Source: Rubricoccus sp038746605 (GTDB lineage Bacteria > Bacteroidota > Rhodothermia > Rhodothermales > Rubricoccaceae). From it: a DNA stretch of 64,000 nt. The stretch is from the NCBI GenBank assembly GCA_038746605.1, contig JBCDKM010000008.1, positions 62,001 through 126,000 of the forward strand, read 5' to 3'. The position numbers and the translations under genes are program-made. Each line of letters begins with the position of its first letter. The stretch's first letter is position 1. This document shows positions 41,915 to 50,301 of the stretch, piece after piece. Under the pieces are notes generated by a model. It saw only the letters and a program-made list of their open reading frames with translations. It ran no database searches and was not told the DNA's origin.

Positions 41915-43318
41915 ATGCTCCGTCTGATTCTCGCCGTCTGCTTCCTCGCGCCCACTGCCCTCGCGCAATCCTCCGCGTGGCCGGACTCGCTCGTCGGCGG
42001 GCCCGTGCCCCCGGCGGACGTGCCGCTGCTCCACGCCATCGCGTCCCAGGCTTCCGCCGACCGCATCGAGGCGGACATTCGGACGCTCGCGGGCTTCGGG
42101 ACGCGGCACACGCTCTCCGACACCGTCAGCCAGACGCGCGGCATCGGTGCGGCGCGGCGGTGGTACCGTGATCAGTTGGTCACCATTTCCGAAGCCTGCG
42201 GCGGGTGCCTGGAGATCGTCGAGGTGCGTGAGGTGGTCACGGACGAGCAGCGCATCCGCCCCACCGTGGAGGTGGTCAGCTATGTCGCCATCCAGCGCGG
42301 GACGGCGGATCCGGACCGGATGGTGATGATGTCCGGCGACATCGACTCGCGCGCGACGGACAACCTCGACGGGGTCAGCGACGCGCCGGGTGCGAATGAC
42401 AACGCCTCGGGACTGGCGGGCACGCTGGAGGCGGCGCGCATCCTCACGCAGTACCAGTTCCCCGCGAGCATCGCGTACGCCGGGCTGAGCGGCGAGGAGC
42501 AGGGCCTCTTCGGTGGGGCGCACGTCGCGGCCTACGCGCTGGAGAACGGCTGGCGCCTCACGGCCGTCCTCAACAACGACATGATCGGCAACACGTGCGG
42601 CATCGACGGGGTGTGCGACAACACCTCGGCGCGGGTGTTTTCAGAAGGCACACGGGCCGTGGAGACGGAGCGCGAGGCGCGGATCCGCCGCTCCAGAGGC
42701 GGCGAGGTGGACAGCCCGTCGCGAAATGTGGCGCGGTACGTCGCCGCGATGGCGGACCGCTACATCCGCAACCTCGATATGATGATGGTCTACCGGCTGG
42801 ATCGCTTCCGGCGCGGCGGCCACCACCGACCGTTCAACGACGTGGGAATCCCGGGTGTGCGCATCATGGAGACGCACGAGCACTACGACCGCCAGCACCA
42901 GGACCTCCGCAACGAGGACGGTCGCCACTACGGCGACACCGTGGAGTTCGTGGATTGGGACTACGCCGCGAAGCTGACCGCGCTCAACGCCGTCGTGCTC
43001 GCAGGCATGGCAGGCGCCCCCGCGCCCCCGACGAACGTCGGCATCTCCGGCGCCGTGCAGCCGAGCACGACCCTCGCGTGGGACCGCCCGGATGCAGACG
43101 AGAACCCGCACCACGCGGGCGTCCGCATCTGGTGGCGCCTCACGACGGCGCCGCAGTGGGAGTGGAGCGTCTTCGTGCCGGACAATGGCGAGGCCCGCCA
43201 GCAGTACACGCTGGAGAACGTGGTGATCGACAACTATTTCTTCGGCGTGTCCGCGGTGGCAGAGGACGGGAGCGAGAGCCCGGTCGTCTTCCCCGGCGCG
43301 GCAGGCGCGTTCGAGTGA
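41915..43318 (+). CDS. secreted M28-family peptidase, one metal ligand changed
   Basis: A 467-residue protein with signal peptide MLRLILAVCFLAPTALAQ and an aminopeptidase fold. The metal site reads GDIDSRATDN, GANDNASG, GEEQGLFGG and LNNDMIGN, with His in METHEHYD. In most M28 enzymes the first ligand is His in a GxHxDS motif; here it is Asp. The other ligands fit. A fibronectin-like C-terminal domain (about 365-467, PPTNVGISGAVQPSTTLAWD) follows. It could still bind one zinc. Function uncertain because of the substitution. Confidence 0.85.
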   Translation: MLRLILAVCFLAPTALAQSSAWPDSLVGGPVPPADVPLLHAIASQASADRIEADIRTLAGFGTRHTLSDTVSQTRGIGAARRWYRDQLVTISEACGGCLEIVEVREVVTDEQRIRPTVEVVSYVAIQRGTADPDRMVMMSGDIDSRATDNLDGVSDAPGANDNASGLAGTLEAARILTQYQFPASIAYAGLSGEEQGLFGGAHVAAYALENGWRLTAVLNNDMIGNTCGIDGVCDNTSARVFSEGTRAVETEREARIRRSRGGEVDSPSRNVARYVAAMADRYIRNLDMMMVYRLDRFRRGGHHRPFNDVGIPGVRIMETHEHYDRQHQDLRNEDGRHYGDTVEFVDWDYAAKLTALNAVVLAGMAGAPAPPTNVGISGAVQPSTTLAWDRPDADENPHHAGVRIWWRLTTAPQWEWSVFVPDNGEARQQYTLENVVIDNYFFGVSAVAEDGSESPVVFPGAAGAFE

Positions 43319-43334
43319 CGGGATGGGGAGCGCG

Positions 43335-44291
43335 ATGCGAATCGTCGTCACCGGATCGAGCGGGTTCCTCGGTGGGGCCGTCGCGCGGGCATTCGCTGAG
43401 GACGGCCACGAGGTCGTCGGCCTCGACGTGCGGCCGGGCCCACCCGGAGCCCCGTGGCGGACGGTCCTAGCAGACCTCACCGAGGCGGGCTCGTGGAGCC
43501 GCGAGGTGTCCGGTGCCGACGTGGTGATCCACGCGGCGGCGCGCGTCGGGGACCGAGGCACCCTCGCGCAGTTCCGCCGCCAGAACGTGACGGCGACTCG
43601 CGAGGTGGTCCGCGCGAGTGCCGAGGCGGGGCGCCTCGTGCACGTCTCCAGCATCGTCGTGCATGGCTCACGTTTTCCGAGCCCGTGCCCGGAGGACCAC
43701 CCGCCCCAGCCGACCGGTGCACCCTACACGGACACGAAGATCATCGCGGAGCACGCGGTTCTTCGCGCGCATGCGTCAGGCGAGGTGCGTGCGGTGGTCG
43801 TCCGTCCAGGCGATGTCTACGGGCCGGGGTCGGAGCCGTGGACCGCCCGGCCGGTGCGGATGATGCAGGCCGGTCAGTTCGTGCTCGTGCGGGGCGGCGT
43901 GCTCTCCCCCGTCTTCGTGGACGACCTCGTGCGCGGGCTCGTGCTCGCTGCGACGGTCCCCGAGGCGGAAGGCGATGTGTTCCACCTCGCGGGCGGCGTG
44001 GGCGTCCCTGCTGCCGAGTACTTCGGTCACTACGCGACGATGCTCGGTGTCCGGCTTCGGTCCATCCCGCAGCCTATCGCGCGAGGGCTAGCGGCGGCGA
44101 TGGAGGGCGCGTTCGGCCTCGCGAGGCGGGAGCCGCCGTTCTCGCGGACGACGCTGGAGTACGTCACGCACCCTGGCACTTACGCCATCACCCGTGCCGC
44201 CGAGGTGCTCGACTGGTGCCCCGAGGTGGACCTGCCTGAGGGGATGCGCCAGTCCGAACTGTGGCTACGTTCGGAGGGCCTACTGCCTTGA
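43335..44291 (+). CDS. NAD-dependent epimerase/dehydratase (extended SDR)
   Basis: A 318-residue Rossmann protein. VVTGSSGFLGGAVA is the NAD motif, VIHAAARVGD follows the fourth strand, and YTDTK holds the catalytic Tyr and Lys. VRPGDVYGPG and VFVDDLVRG are typical of 3-beta-HSD or sugar-epimerase subfamilies. A purine-rich GGGGAG precedes the ATG at 43335; an alternative ATG lies at 43323. Follows the peptidase by 16 bases. Substrate unknown. Confidence 0.87.
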   Translation: MRIVVTGSSGFLGGAVARAFAEDGHEVVGLDVRPGPPGAPWRTVLADLTEAGSWSREVSGADVVIHAAARVGDRGTLAQFRRQNVTATREVVRASAEAGRLVHVSSIVVHGSRFPSPCPEDHPPQPTGAPYTDTKIIAEHAVLRAHASGEVRAVVVRPGDVYGPGSEPWTARPVRMMQAGQFVLVRGGVLSPVFVDDLVRGLVLAATVPEAEGDVFHLAGGVGVPAAEYFGHYATMLGVRLRSIPQPIARGLAAAMEGAFGLARREPPFSRTTLEYVTHPGTYAITRAAEVLDWCPEVDLPEGMRQSELWLRSEGLLP

Positions 44292-44298
44292 CGACCCC

Positions 44299-45171
44299 AT
44301 GTCCAGACCGGAATTCGTTCATCTGAAGCGCCTCGACCTCCGCCGCCACTCAAGCCTCGACGAGCGCTGGGTGCAAGAGATCATCGCTGACGACCCGACG
44401 ATCCTGGGACTCGGGGATCTCATCTTGAAGGACAAGGAGAGAGCGCAACTCCGTGCAGGCCGCCTGGATCTCCTGTTGCAGCACTCCGAAGACGCGAAGC
44501 GCTACGAGGTGGAGGTCCAACTCGGACCGACCGACGAGAGCCACATCATTCGGTGCATCGAGTATTGGGACATCGAACGGAAGCGATATCCGCAGTACGA
44601 CCACACGGCGGTTCTTGTGGCGGAGGACATCACGAGCCGGTTCCTCAATGTCATCAGCCTGCTCAACGGGACGATCCCGCTTATTGCGATCCAGATGAGT
44701 GCCCTGGAGTTCGAAGGGCGTGTCGCGCTCACGTTCACCACGGTTCTTGACGTGATGCCGCTTGGCCTGGTGGACGAAGACGAAGAGGTCATGGAAGTGA
44801 CTGACCGGTCGTATTGGGAGTCGCGTGGCACAAAGGAGACCGTCCGCATGGCGGACGCAGCGCTGGAACTCGCGCGTCGAGCCGACCCCTCGCTGGACCT
44901 CAAGTACAACAAGTTCTACATCGGCCTCGCACGAGACGGGCGTCCGTTCAACTTCGTGTTCCTCCGCCCGCAGAAGCGGGCACTGAAGCTGGAGATGAGA
45001 ATGACTCAGTCTGAGGAGTTCGAAGCGTCTCTTGTCGAAGCCGGTCTCGATCCGGAGTACCTGCCGAAGCACGGCCTCTACCGCCTTCACCTCCGCGAAG
45101 GGGACATCTCCGCTCACGCCGAGGCGTTGGCTGACGCGCTACGCCAGTCGTACGAGCATTTCTCCGAGTAG
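44299..45171 (+). CDS. PD-(D/E)XK-like nuclease-fold protein, unknown role
   Basis: A 290-residue soluble protein. ERWVQEIIADDPTILGLG, ERAQLRAGRLDLLLQHS and RYEVEVQLGPTDESHIIRCIEYWD match the core of a PD-(D/E)XK nuclease, with the Asp in GRLDLLL and ExQ in place of the usual ExK. VLVAEDITSRFLNVISLL continues the fold. Similar DUF91/NucS-like proteins act as defence or repair nucleases, but the missing Lys leaves activity open. It is 7 bases after the epimerase stop. No partner methylase or toxin-antitoxin gene is near. Confidence 0.65.
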   Translation: MSRPEFVHLKRLDLRRHSSLDERWVQEIIADDPTILGLGDLILKDKERAQLRAGRLDLLLQHSEDAKRYEVEVQLGPTDESHIIRCIEYWDIERKRYPQYDHTAVLVAEDITSRFLNVISLLNGTIPLIAIQMSALEFEGRVALTFTTVLDVMPLGLVDEDEEVMEVTDRSYWESRGTKETVRMADAALELARRADPSLDLKYNKFYIGLARDGRPFNFVFLRPQKRALKLEMRMTQSEEFEASLVEAGLDPEYLPKHGLYRLHLREGDISAHAEALADALRQSYEHFSE

Positions 45172-45176
45172 CGCCT

Positions 45177-45785
45177 GTGTCTGACTTCGCACCTGTCGAT
45201 GGTCTCCCGCCGAACCACGTGCACCCGCTCTCGCGCGAGGCGTGGCGTGCATGGTTGAGTGAGAACCACGACCGCGAGGACGGTGTCTGGCTCGTCCGCT
45301 ATAAGAAAGCCACCGGCCAGCCTACGCTCACGAACGCCGAGGTCACGAAGGAGGCGCTCTGCTTCGGGTGGGTGGACAGCCGCCCGCGAAAGGTAGACGC
45401 CGGGCGTTCCAGGCTCTACGTCGCGCCACGCAAGCCTGGGAGCAACTGGAGCGCACTCAACAAGCGCTACGTCGCCGAGCTGGAGGCGAACGGTCGGATG
45501 ACCGAGGCGGGTCGAGTGAAGATCGAGGCCGCCAAACGCGACGGTTCGTGGAACGCTCTGGATGATGTCGAGAACCTCGTCGTGCCGGAGGATCTGGCGG
45601 CGGCGTTCGCATCGCATCCGGGCAGCGCAGAGCACTGGGAGGCGTTCCCACGGAGCACGAAGCGGGGCATCCTGGAGTGGATCCTGAACGCCAAGCGGAC
45701 GCCAACCCGCGCGAAACGAATCGAGGAGACGGCGCGGCTGGCGGCGCAGAACAAGCGGGCCAACCAGTGGCCTCGCGAAGGCTGA
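45177..45785 (+). CDS. YdeI/OmpD-associated family protein
   Basis: A 202-residue protein from a GTG at 45177. SREAWRAWLSENHDREDGVWLVRYKKATGQPTLTNAEV, FGWVDSRPRKVD and FPRSTKRGILEWILNAKRTPTRAKRIEETARLA are the YdeI family signatures. The tail is the usual basic C-terminal helix. Members are often linked to antimicrobial resistance or heavy-metal stress, with mechanism unknown. It lies 5 bases after the PD-(D/E)XK-like gene and could be in its operon. Confidence 0.9.
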   Translation: MSDFAPVDGLPPNHVHPLSREAWRAWLSENHDREDGVWLVRYKKATGQPTLTNAEVTKEALCFGWVDSRPRKVDAGRSRLYVAPRKPGSNWSALNKRYVAELEANGRMTEAGRVKIEAAKRDGSWNALDDVENLVVPEDLAAAFASHPGSAEHWEAFPRSTKRGILEWILNAKRTPTRAKRIEETARLAAQNKRANQWPREG

Positions 45786-45791
45786 GAGCCC

Positions 45792-45825
45792 CCGCCTCGG
45801 TGTTCCCGTGGAGGTACCGAGGCGG
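45792..45825. repeat. CCGCCTCGG palindrome, long form
   Basis: Perfect arms with a 16-base centre. Begins exactly 6 bases after the YdeI-family stop (TGA 45783-45785). Confidence 0.92.
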
Positions 45826-45885
45826 GATGATCCACTTTCCCGCGAGACCGCGCACGGACAGAACCGGACCCATCCCGATCCTGCC

Positions 45886-46977
45886 ATGCGCTACCTCTTC
45901 CTCCTCGCGCTCTGCTTCGTCCTGCTTGCCTCGGACACCCACGCTCAACTGAGCGGCCTCGTCAATCGCGCTCGTCGTGCGGCCCAGACGGCGACGCAGG
46001 ACCGAACCCCGGAGACGCCCGCTCCACAGGCTGCTACTCAACGAGCCCCGGCTGTCGCGCCTGCCGACGAGCCCCTCGCGCCGTCCGGTGCCATGCCGAC
46101 CTCACCGCAGGGCTACGCTCCCGGCGTCGACATGTGGGACTGGCTCAAGCAACTCGCCTTTCTCTCGCCCGGAGCGGCCTCGCAGGGCGGTGCCCTCCAG
46201 CCGCGCACGTTCTCCGAGACCGGCGTCGTTTTTCCAGCACCCGATGCCCGCTATCAGGTCGTCGTGCGCGATGCAGCGGGCTCCGTGCTCACGTTCCAGG
46301 ACCTCAACCTGGAGGTGGACCGCACCTTCCCGGCCTTCGGCATGCTGAAGCTCCGCAACAGCCCCGAGAACCGGGCGCGCCCTCTCTTCGCGATGACACC
46401 TGGAACGTACCGCTTCGCGATCACCGCCGAGGGACACGAGATCGGCGCGGCGACGCTCGATGTGGCCGTGCAGGGCACTGACGATCCGTTCGACACGCGC
46501 ACCACGACTCAGGTGTCAGGGCCGTGGAAGGACCTCGGCGTGCTCGCGTACGACGACGAAAGCGACGGCCTGGAGTTCACCTTCTGGATCTCGTCCGATC
46601 TCGCCAGCCGCGATGGCGCTCGCCTCCGCGTTCACCTCTACCGAGGCAGGGAACGCCTGACCGACGACCGGGCCAGCCTCGCGCTTTGGAAGGAACGCCC
46701 GAGCTGGACCGCCCACACGAAGGGCCTCTACAAGGAGCGCGGCCAGCTCACGCTCAGCGACCTCTCTGACGGCGACTATCGCATCGAGGTCGCGGAAGAG
46801 GACGCGGCGCCTGTCCGCACCTACCCGTTCACAGTCCAGGGCGGCGCCATCGTGCCCCACGGCCGGAGTGCGCTCGATCACGCGCGGCCAGACTTTCTCA
46901 CGCCCAGCCGAGGGCGTGGAGACCGCGACCGGGGCATCGCCGGAGTCGAGCGGCTGGTCTGGATCGAGGCGGAGTAG
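45886..46977 (+). CDS. secreted protein of unknown function
   Basis: A 363-residue protein with signal peptide MRYLFLLALCFVLLASDTHAQ. An Ala/Pro/Thr-rich stretch (25-75) resembles a flexible linker. The rest has a beta-rich pattern (VVVRDAAGSVLTFQDLNLEV, YRFAITAEGHEIGAATLDV, YPFTVQGGAIVPHGRS). No enzyme motif. Not recognised. Confidence 0.7.
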   Translation: MRYLFLLALCFVLLASDTHAQLSGLVNRARRAAQTATQDRTPETPAPQAATQRAPAVAPADEPLAPSGAMPTSPQGYAPGVDMWDWLKQLAFLSPGAASQGGALQPRTFSETGVVFPAPDARYQVVVRDAAGSVLTFQDLNLEVDRTFPAFGMLKLRNSPENRARPLFAMTPGTYRFAITAEGHEIGAATLDVAVQGTDDPFDTRTTTQVSGPWKDLGVLAYDDESDGLEFTFWISSDLASRDGARLRVHLYRGRERLTDDRASLALWKERPSWTAHTKGLYKERGQLTLSDLSDGDYRIEVAEEDAAPVRTYPFTVQGGAIVPHGRSALDHARPDFLTPSRGRGDRDRGIAGVERLVWIEAE

Positions 46978-46989
46978 GCTCGGCACTGT

Positions 46990-47023
46990 CCGCCTCGGTG
47001 TCTCGGCGGAGGTGCCGAGGCGG
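46990..47023. repeat. CCGCCTCGG palindrome, long form
   Basis: Perfect arms with a 16-base centre. It begins 12 bases after the upstream stop, not the usual 6. Confidence 0.88.
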
Positions 47024-47114
47024 GCAGATGCATGTGCACTCCACACGCCGGGCACACGGGCGTCGGGAGGGAAACGTTCGCGCCTAGCTTGCAGCGATCC
47101 CCTACCGCCACACC

Positions 47115-48998
47115 ATGACTCGTTTCTTTTCTGCCGCGATGGCCGTCGCACTCGCCGCCAGCCTGACGGCGTGTTCCGGCCCCGAGCGGCTCGAGATCAG
47201 CCGCGTCCAGACCATCACCGAGGTGGACCGTGACCCCGGCGCTACCGTCCGCGCCGAAGCTGACGCCTTCATCGAGAGCTACACGCGTGGCTTCCTCCCG
47301 CTCTACTACGCGAGCGCCCTCGCGGAGTGGGACGCCAACACCCGCATCGTGGAGGGTGACACCGCCACGGCCGCGAAAGTCCAGGCTGCCAACGAGGCAC
47401 TCGCCGCCTACACCGGCGAGGTGGAGACCATCGAGCGGGCCCGCGTCTTGCTCGAATCGCGCGACGCGATGACCGACCTCCAGGTCCGCCAGTTGGAGGC
47501 CGTGCTCTACACCGCCGCGCAGAACCCGCAGACCGTCCCCGAGGTGGTACGCGAGCGGATCGCCGCCGAGGCCGCGCAGAACGACGCTCTCTTCGGCTTC
47601 GCGTTCACGCTCAACGGCGAAGAAGTGACGCCCAACGAGATCGACCGTCGCCTCCGCGAGAGCGATGATGTGGCAGAACGCGAGACCATCTGGCTCGCCT
47701 CCAAGGAGGTCGGCCCCGCGCTCACGCCTGGCCTCGTAGACCTCCAGCGCCTCCGCAACGAGACCGTCCAGGCCCTCGGCTACGACGACTACTTCACGTA
47801 TCAGGTCTCAGACTATGGTATGTCGCGCGAGGCCATGCTAGACCTCATGCGCCAGCTCAACGATGAGCTCCGCCCTCTCTATCGCGAAATCCACACCTGG
47901 GCTCGACACGAACTGGCCGCTCACTACGGCGAGGACGTCCCGGAGTACCTCCCGGCGCACTGGCTCCCCAACCGCTGGGCGCAAGACTGGACCGCGCTCG
48001 CGGACCTTGCAGAGTTCGAAGGGGCTGAAGCCGACGCTCGCACCCTCGATGACGCCCTCGCGGAGAAGACGCCGGAGTGGATCGTGGAGCAGGCTGAGCG
48101 CTTCTATATCTCCCTCGGCCTCGGCGAGATGCCGGAGAGCTTCTACACCCGCTCTAGCCTCTACCCGCTGCCGAGCGGCGCGCCGTACAAGAAGAACACC
48201 CACGCGAGCGCTTGGCACCTCGACCTCGACAAGGACGTGCGCTCGCTGATGAGCGTGGAGACCAACGCGGACTGGTACGAGACGACCCACCATGAGTTGG
48301 GTCACATCTACTATTACCTCGCCTACACCAACCCGGACGTGCCGCCGCTTCTCCGTGGCGGCGCCAACCGCGCCTACCACGAGGCCGTCGGGAGCCTGCT
48401 CGGCCTCGCGAGCATGCAGCCGCGCTTCCTCGATGCCATCGGCCTGGAGGTAGACCCGCCTGTCGATCCCGTCCAAGGGCTGCTGCGAGAGGCACTCAAC
48501 TACGCCGTCTTCATCCCCTTCAGTGCGGGCACGATGACCAACTGGGAGCACGACCTCTACGCCGAGAACCTCCCCGAGGCAGAGTGGAACGCCCGCTGGT
48601 GGGAGCTTGCACGTGAGTACCAGGGCATCGTGCCGCCGACCGAGGACCGTGCCGCCGTGGGCGCCCCGTTCAACGATGCTGCCACCAAGACGCACATCAA
48701 CAACGACGCCGCACAGTACTACGACTACGCGCTCTCCAACGTGCTCCTCTTCCAACTCCACGCCCACATCGCCCGGAACATCCTGGGGGAGGACCCGACG
48801 GACACCAACTATTTCGGCCAGACTTCCGTCGGCGACTTCCTGACGGAGATCCTCTCGCCGGGCGCGACGGTAGACGGCAACGAGCTTCTGGAGCAGACCA
48901 CCGGCTCCAGCCTGACGGCGCAGCCCATGCTGGAGTACTTCGCCCCGCTGATGGAGTGGCTCGAAGAACAGAACGAAGGCCGCGAGCACACGATCTAG
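47115..48998 (+). CDS. M2-family peptidyl-dipeptidase lipoprotein (ACE-like)
   Basis: A 627-residue lipoprotein (signal ends SLTAC) and member of the M2 angiotensin-converting-enzyme-like family. The zinc site is HELGH (393-397), and the third ligand Glu423 is in AYHEAVGSLLG. The chain also has VETNADWYETTHHELGHIYYYLAY, TMTNWEHDLYAENL and the C-terminal NNDAAQYYDYALSNVLLFQLH. It cleaves dipeptides from peptide C termini, probably at the outer membrane or periplasm for nutrient use. Confidence 0.93.
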   Translation: MTRFFSAAMAVALAASLTACSGPERLEISRVQTITEVDRDPGATVRAEADAFIESYTRGFLPLYYASALAEWDANTRIVEGDTATAAKVQAANEALAAYTGEVETIERARVLLESRDAMTDLQVRQLEAVLYTAAQNPQTVPEVVRERIAAEAAQNDALFGFAFTLNGEEVTPNEIDRRLRESDDVAERETIWLASKEVGPALTPGLVDLQRLRNETVQALGYDDYFTYQVSDYGMSREAMLDLMRQLNDELRPLYREIHTWARHELAAHYGEDVPEYLPAHWLPNRWAQDWTALADLAEFEGAEADARTLDDALAEKTPEWIVEQAERFYISLGLGEMPESFYTRSSLYPLPSGAPYKKNTHASAWHLDLDKDVRSLMSVETNADWYETTHHELGHIYYYLAYTNPDVPPLLRGGANRAYHEAVGSLLGLASMQPRFLDAIGLEVDPPVDPVQGLLREALNYAVFIPFSAGTMTNWEHDLYAENLPEAEWNARWWELAREYQGIVPPTEDRAAVGAPFNDAATKTHINNDAAQYYDYALSNVLLFQLHAHIARNILGEDPTDTNYFGQTSVGDFLTEILSPGATVDGNELLEQTTGSSLTAQPMLEYFAPLMEWLEEQNEGREHTI

Positions 48999-49085
48999 CC
49001 CGGAGCTGGCGACGGCCGTCGGACCACCCTGCGCGTGCCATCTCATAGCGACGACGACAGCACTCGCGTCCGGCTCTGACTTCCC

Positions 49086-49105
49086 CCGCCTCGGCACCGA
49101 GGCGG
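49086..49105. repeat. CCGCCTCGG palindrome, short form, with detached TGA
   Basis: Perfect 9-bp arms. A TGA (49077-49079) lies exactly 6 bases before it, but the peptidase gene stops earlier at 48998. The TGA looks like part of the element. Confidence 0.9.
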
Positions 49106-49213
49106 GGGGAGCGGAATCCCGAAACAGCGATGGTGGCGCGAAGGCGAGGGCGCTATACTCCGCATCCCCGGCCCCACTCCCTACACCCTCCCCACCTTTC
49201 CCCCTCTATCCCC

Positions 49214-49663
49214 ATGGGACTCCTCGATTTCCTGAAAGACAAAGGCAAGGACCTCTTCGGCGGCGGCGGCAACGAAGCCGAGTCCATCAAGAAGGAGGTC
49301 GAGCGCGCGCTCGGCTCCAACGTCTCCAACCTCACGGTCCACTTCAATGACGGCAAGGTCTCGCTGATGGGCTCTGCCAAGAGCCAGGCCGCGAAGGAGA
49401 AGGCCGCGCTCATCGCGGGCAACGTCAAGGGCGTCTCGCACGTCAACGACGACGGCCTCAAGGTGGAGGGTGCCGCACAGGCTGCTGCCCCTGCCGCCGC
49501 CACCCGCTACTACACCATCCAGAGCGGCGACTCGCTCTCGAAGATCGCGAAGGAGCACTACGGTGACGCCAACGCGTACAACAAGATCTTCGAGGCCAAC
49601 CGCGAGGTGATCGAGGACCCGGACAAGATCTACCCGGGCCAGCAGATCCGCATCCCCGCGTAG
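49214..49663 (+). CDS. lysM: BON and LysM domain protein
   Basis: A 149-residue protein without signal peptide. A BON domain (about 20-80: IKKEVERALGSNVSNLTVHFNDGKVSLMGSAKSQAAKEKA) is followed by a LysM domain (about 98-149: YYTIQSGDSLSKIAKEHYGDANAYNKIFEANREV, YPGQQIRIPA). The architecture and length match YgaU/LysM (Kbp), a potassium-binding protein of E. coli of 149 residues. It should sense or bind K+ in the cytoplasm. The gene ends in a textbook terminator. Confidence 0.93.
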   Translation: MGLLDFLKDKGKDLFGGGGNEAESIKKEVERALGSNVSNLTVHFNDGKVSLMGSAKSQAAKEKAALIAGNVKGVSHVNDDGLKVEGAAQAAAPAAATRYYTIQSGDSLSKIAKEHYGDANAYNKIFEANREVIEDPDKIYPGQQIRIPA

Positions 49664-49681
49664 CGCTTCGCACCCCCGATG

Positions 49682-49715
49682 CGCGCCCCGCTGGCCTCGG
49701 CTGGCGGGGCGTTTT
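49682..49715 (+). terminator. intrinsic terminator of the lysM gene
   Basis: Stem CGCCCCGC (49682-49689) / GCGGGGCG (49702-49709), loop TGGCCTCGGCTG, then TTTTTT. It is the clearest U-tract terminator in the window and lies 19 bases after the lysM stop. Confidence 0.85.
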
Positions 49716-49752
49716 TTGTACACGCGGTTGGTTTCCTGGCTCTCGGCTCCCT

Positions 49753-49772
49753 CCGCCTCGGCACCGAGGCGG
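49753..49772. repeat. CCGCCTCGG palindrome, short form
   Basis: Perfect 9-bp arms. It lies after the lysM terminator, without stop-codon spacing. Confidence 0.88.
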
Positions 49773-49804
49773 GCACGATGGGGATGAGATGGCCTACCCG
49801 AACC

Positions 49805-50281
49805 CTACAGTCCTCGGTTCAGCGCGAGGGCGGTGAACCAGAGCACGAGCCCTGCGCGAAAGGTCCACGCCAGCGTGCGAACCCAGTTGCTGGACACGAG
49901 GCGCGCGTGCGCCTCCGCGTCCCACGAGGCCGACAGCGCGTTGTGGGCGGGCACGGAGAAGAGCGCCGTCGCGCTCCAGATCACCCCGACGGCGCCGAGC
50001 CCGGCCAGCACCGCCCAGGCCGGAAACGCCGCCGGACGGTCCAGCACGAGCCAGACAGCCGTCGCCAACTCCAGCACCATCGCGGGGCCGACGATCAGCG
50101 TGATGCGCCACTGGTGCCCTGCGGAGTACGCCCTCCACTCCTCTGCGCCGACGCCTGAAAAGAGAGGGTAGTGCACCACCTGCACGATCCAAATCACGCC
50201 GAACATGGTCAGCGTCGCGAGAACGTGCAGCAGGAAGACAGCGGTCACGAGGGAGCGGGAAGACTCGGAAGGGGCAGTCAC
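49805..50281 (-). CDS. four-helix membrane protein
   Basis: A 158-residue protein with four transmembrane helices (about 14-38, 60-80, 88-110 and 136-155). It has HYPLFSGVGAEEWRAYSAGHQWRITLIVGPAMVLE, a histidine-containing loop seen in uncharacterised bacterial membrane proteins. Start 20 bases downstream of the FAD oxidoreductase stop, so possibly cotranscribed with it. Confidence 0.7.
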   Translation of the reverse strand: MTAPSESSRSLVTAVFLLHVLATLTMFGVIWIVQVVHYPLFSGVGAEEWRAYSAGHQWRITLIVGPAMVLELATAVWLVLDRPAAFPAWAVLAGLGAVGVIWSATALFSVPAHNALSASWDAEAHARLVSSNWVRTLAWTFRAGLVLWFTALALNRGL

Positions 50282-50301
50282 GGTAGAGAACTCGGGGAGG
50301 A

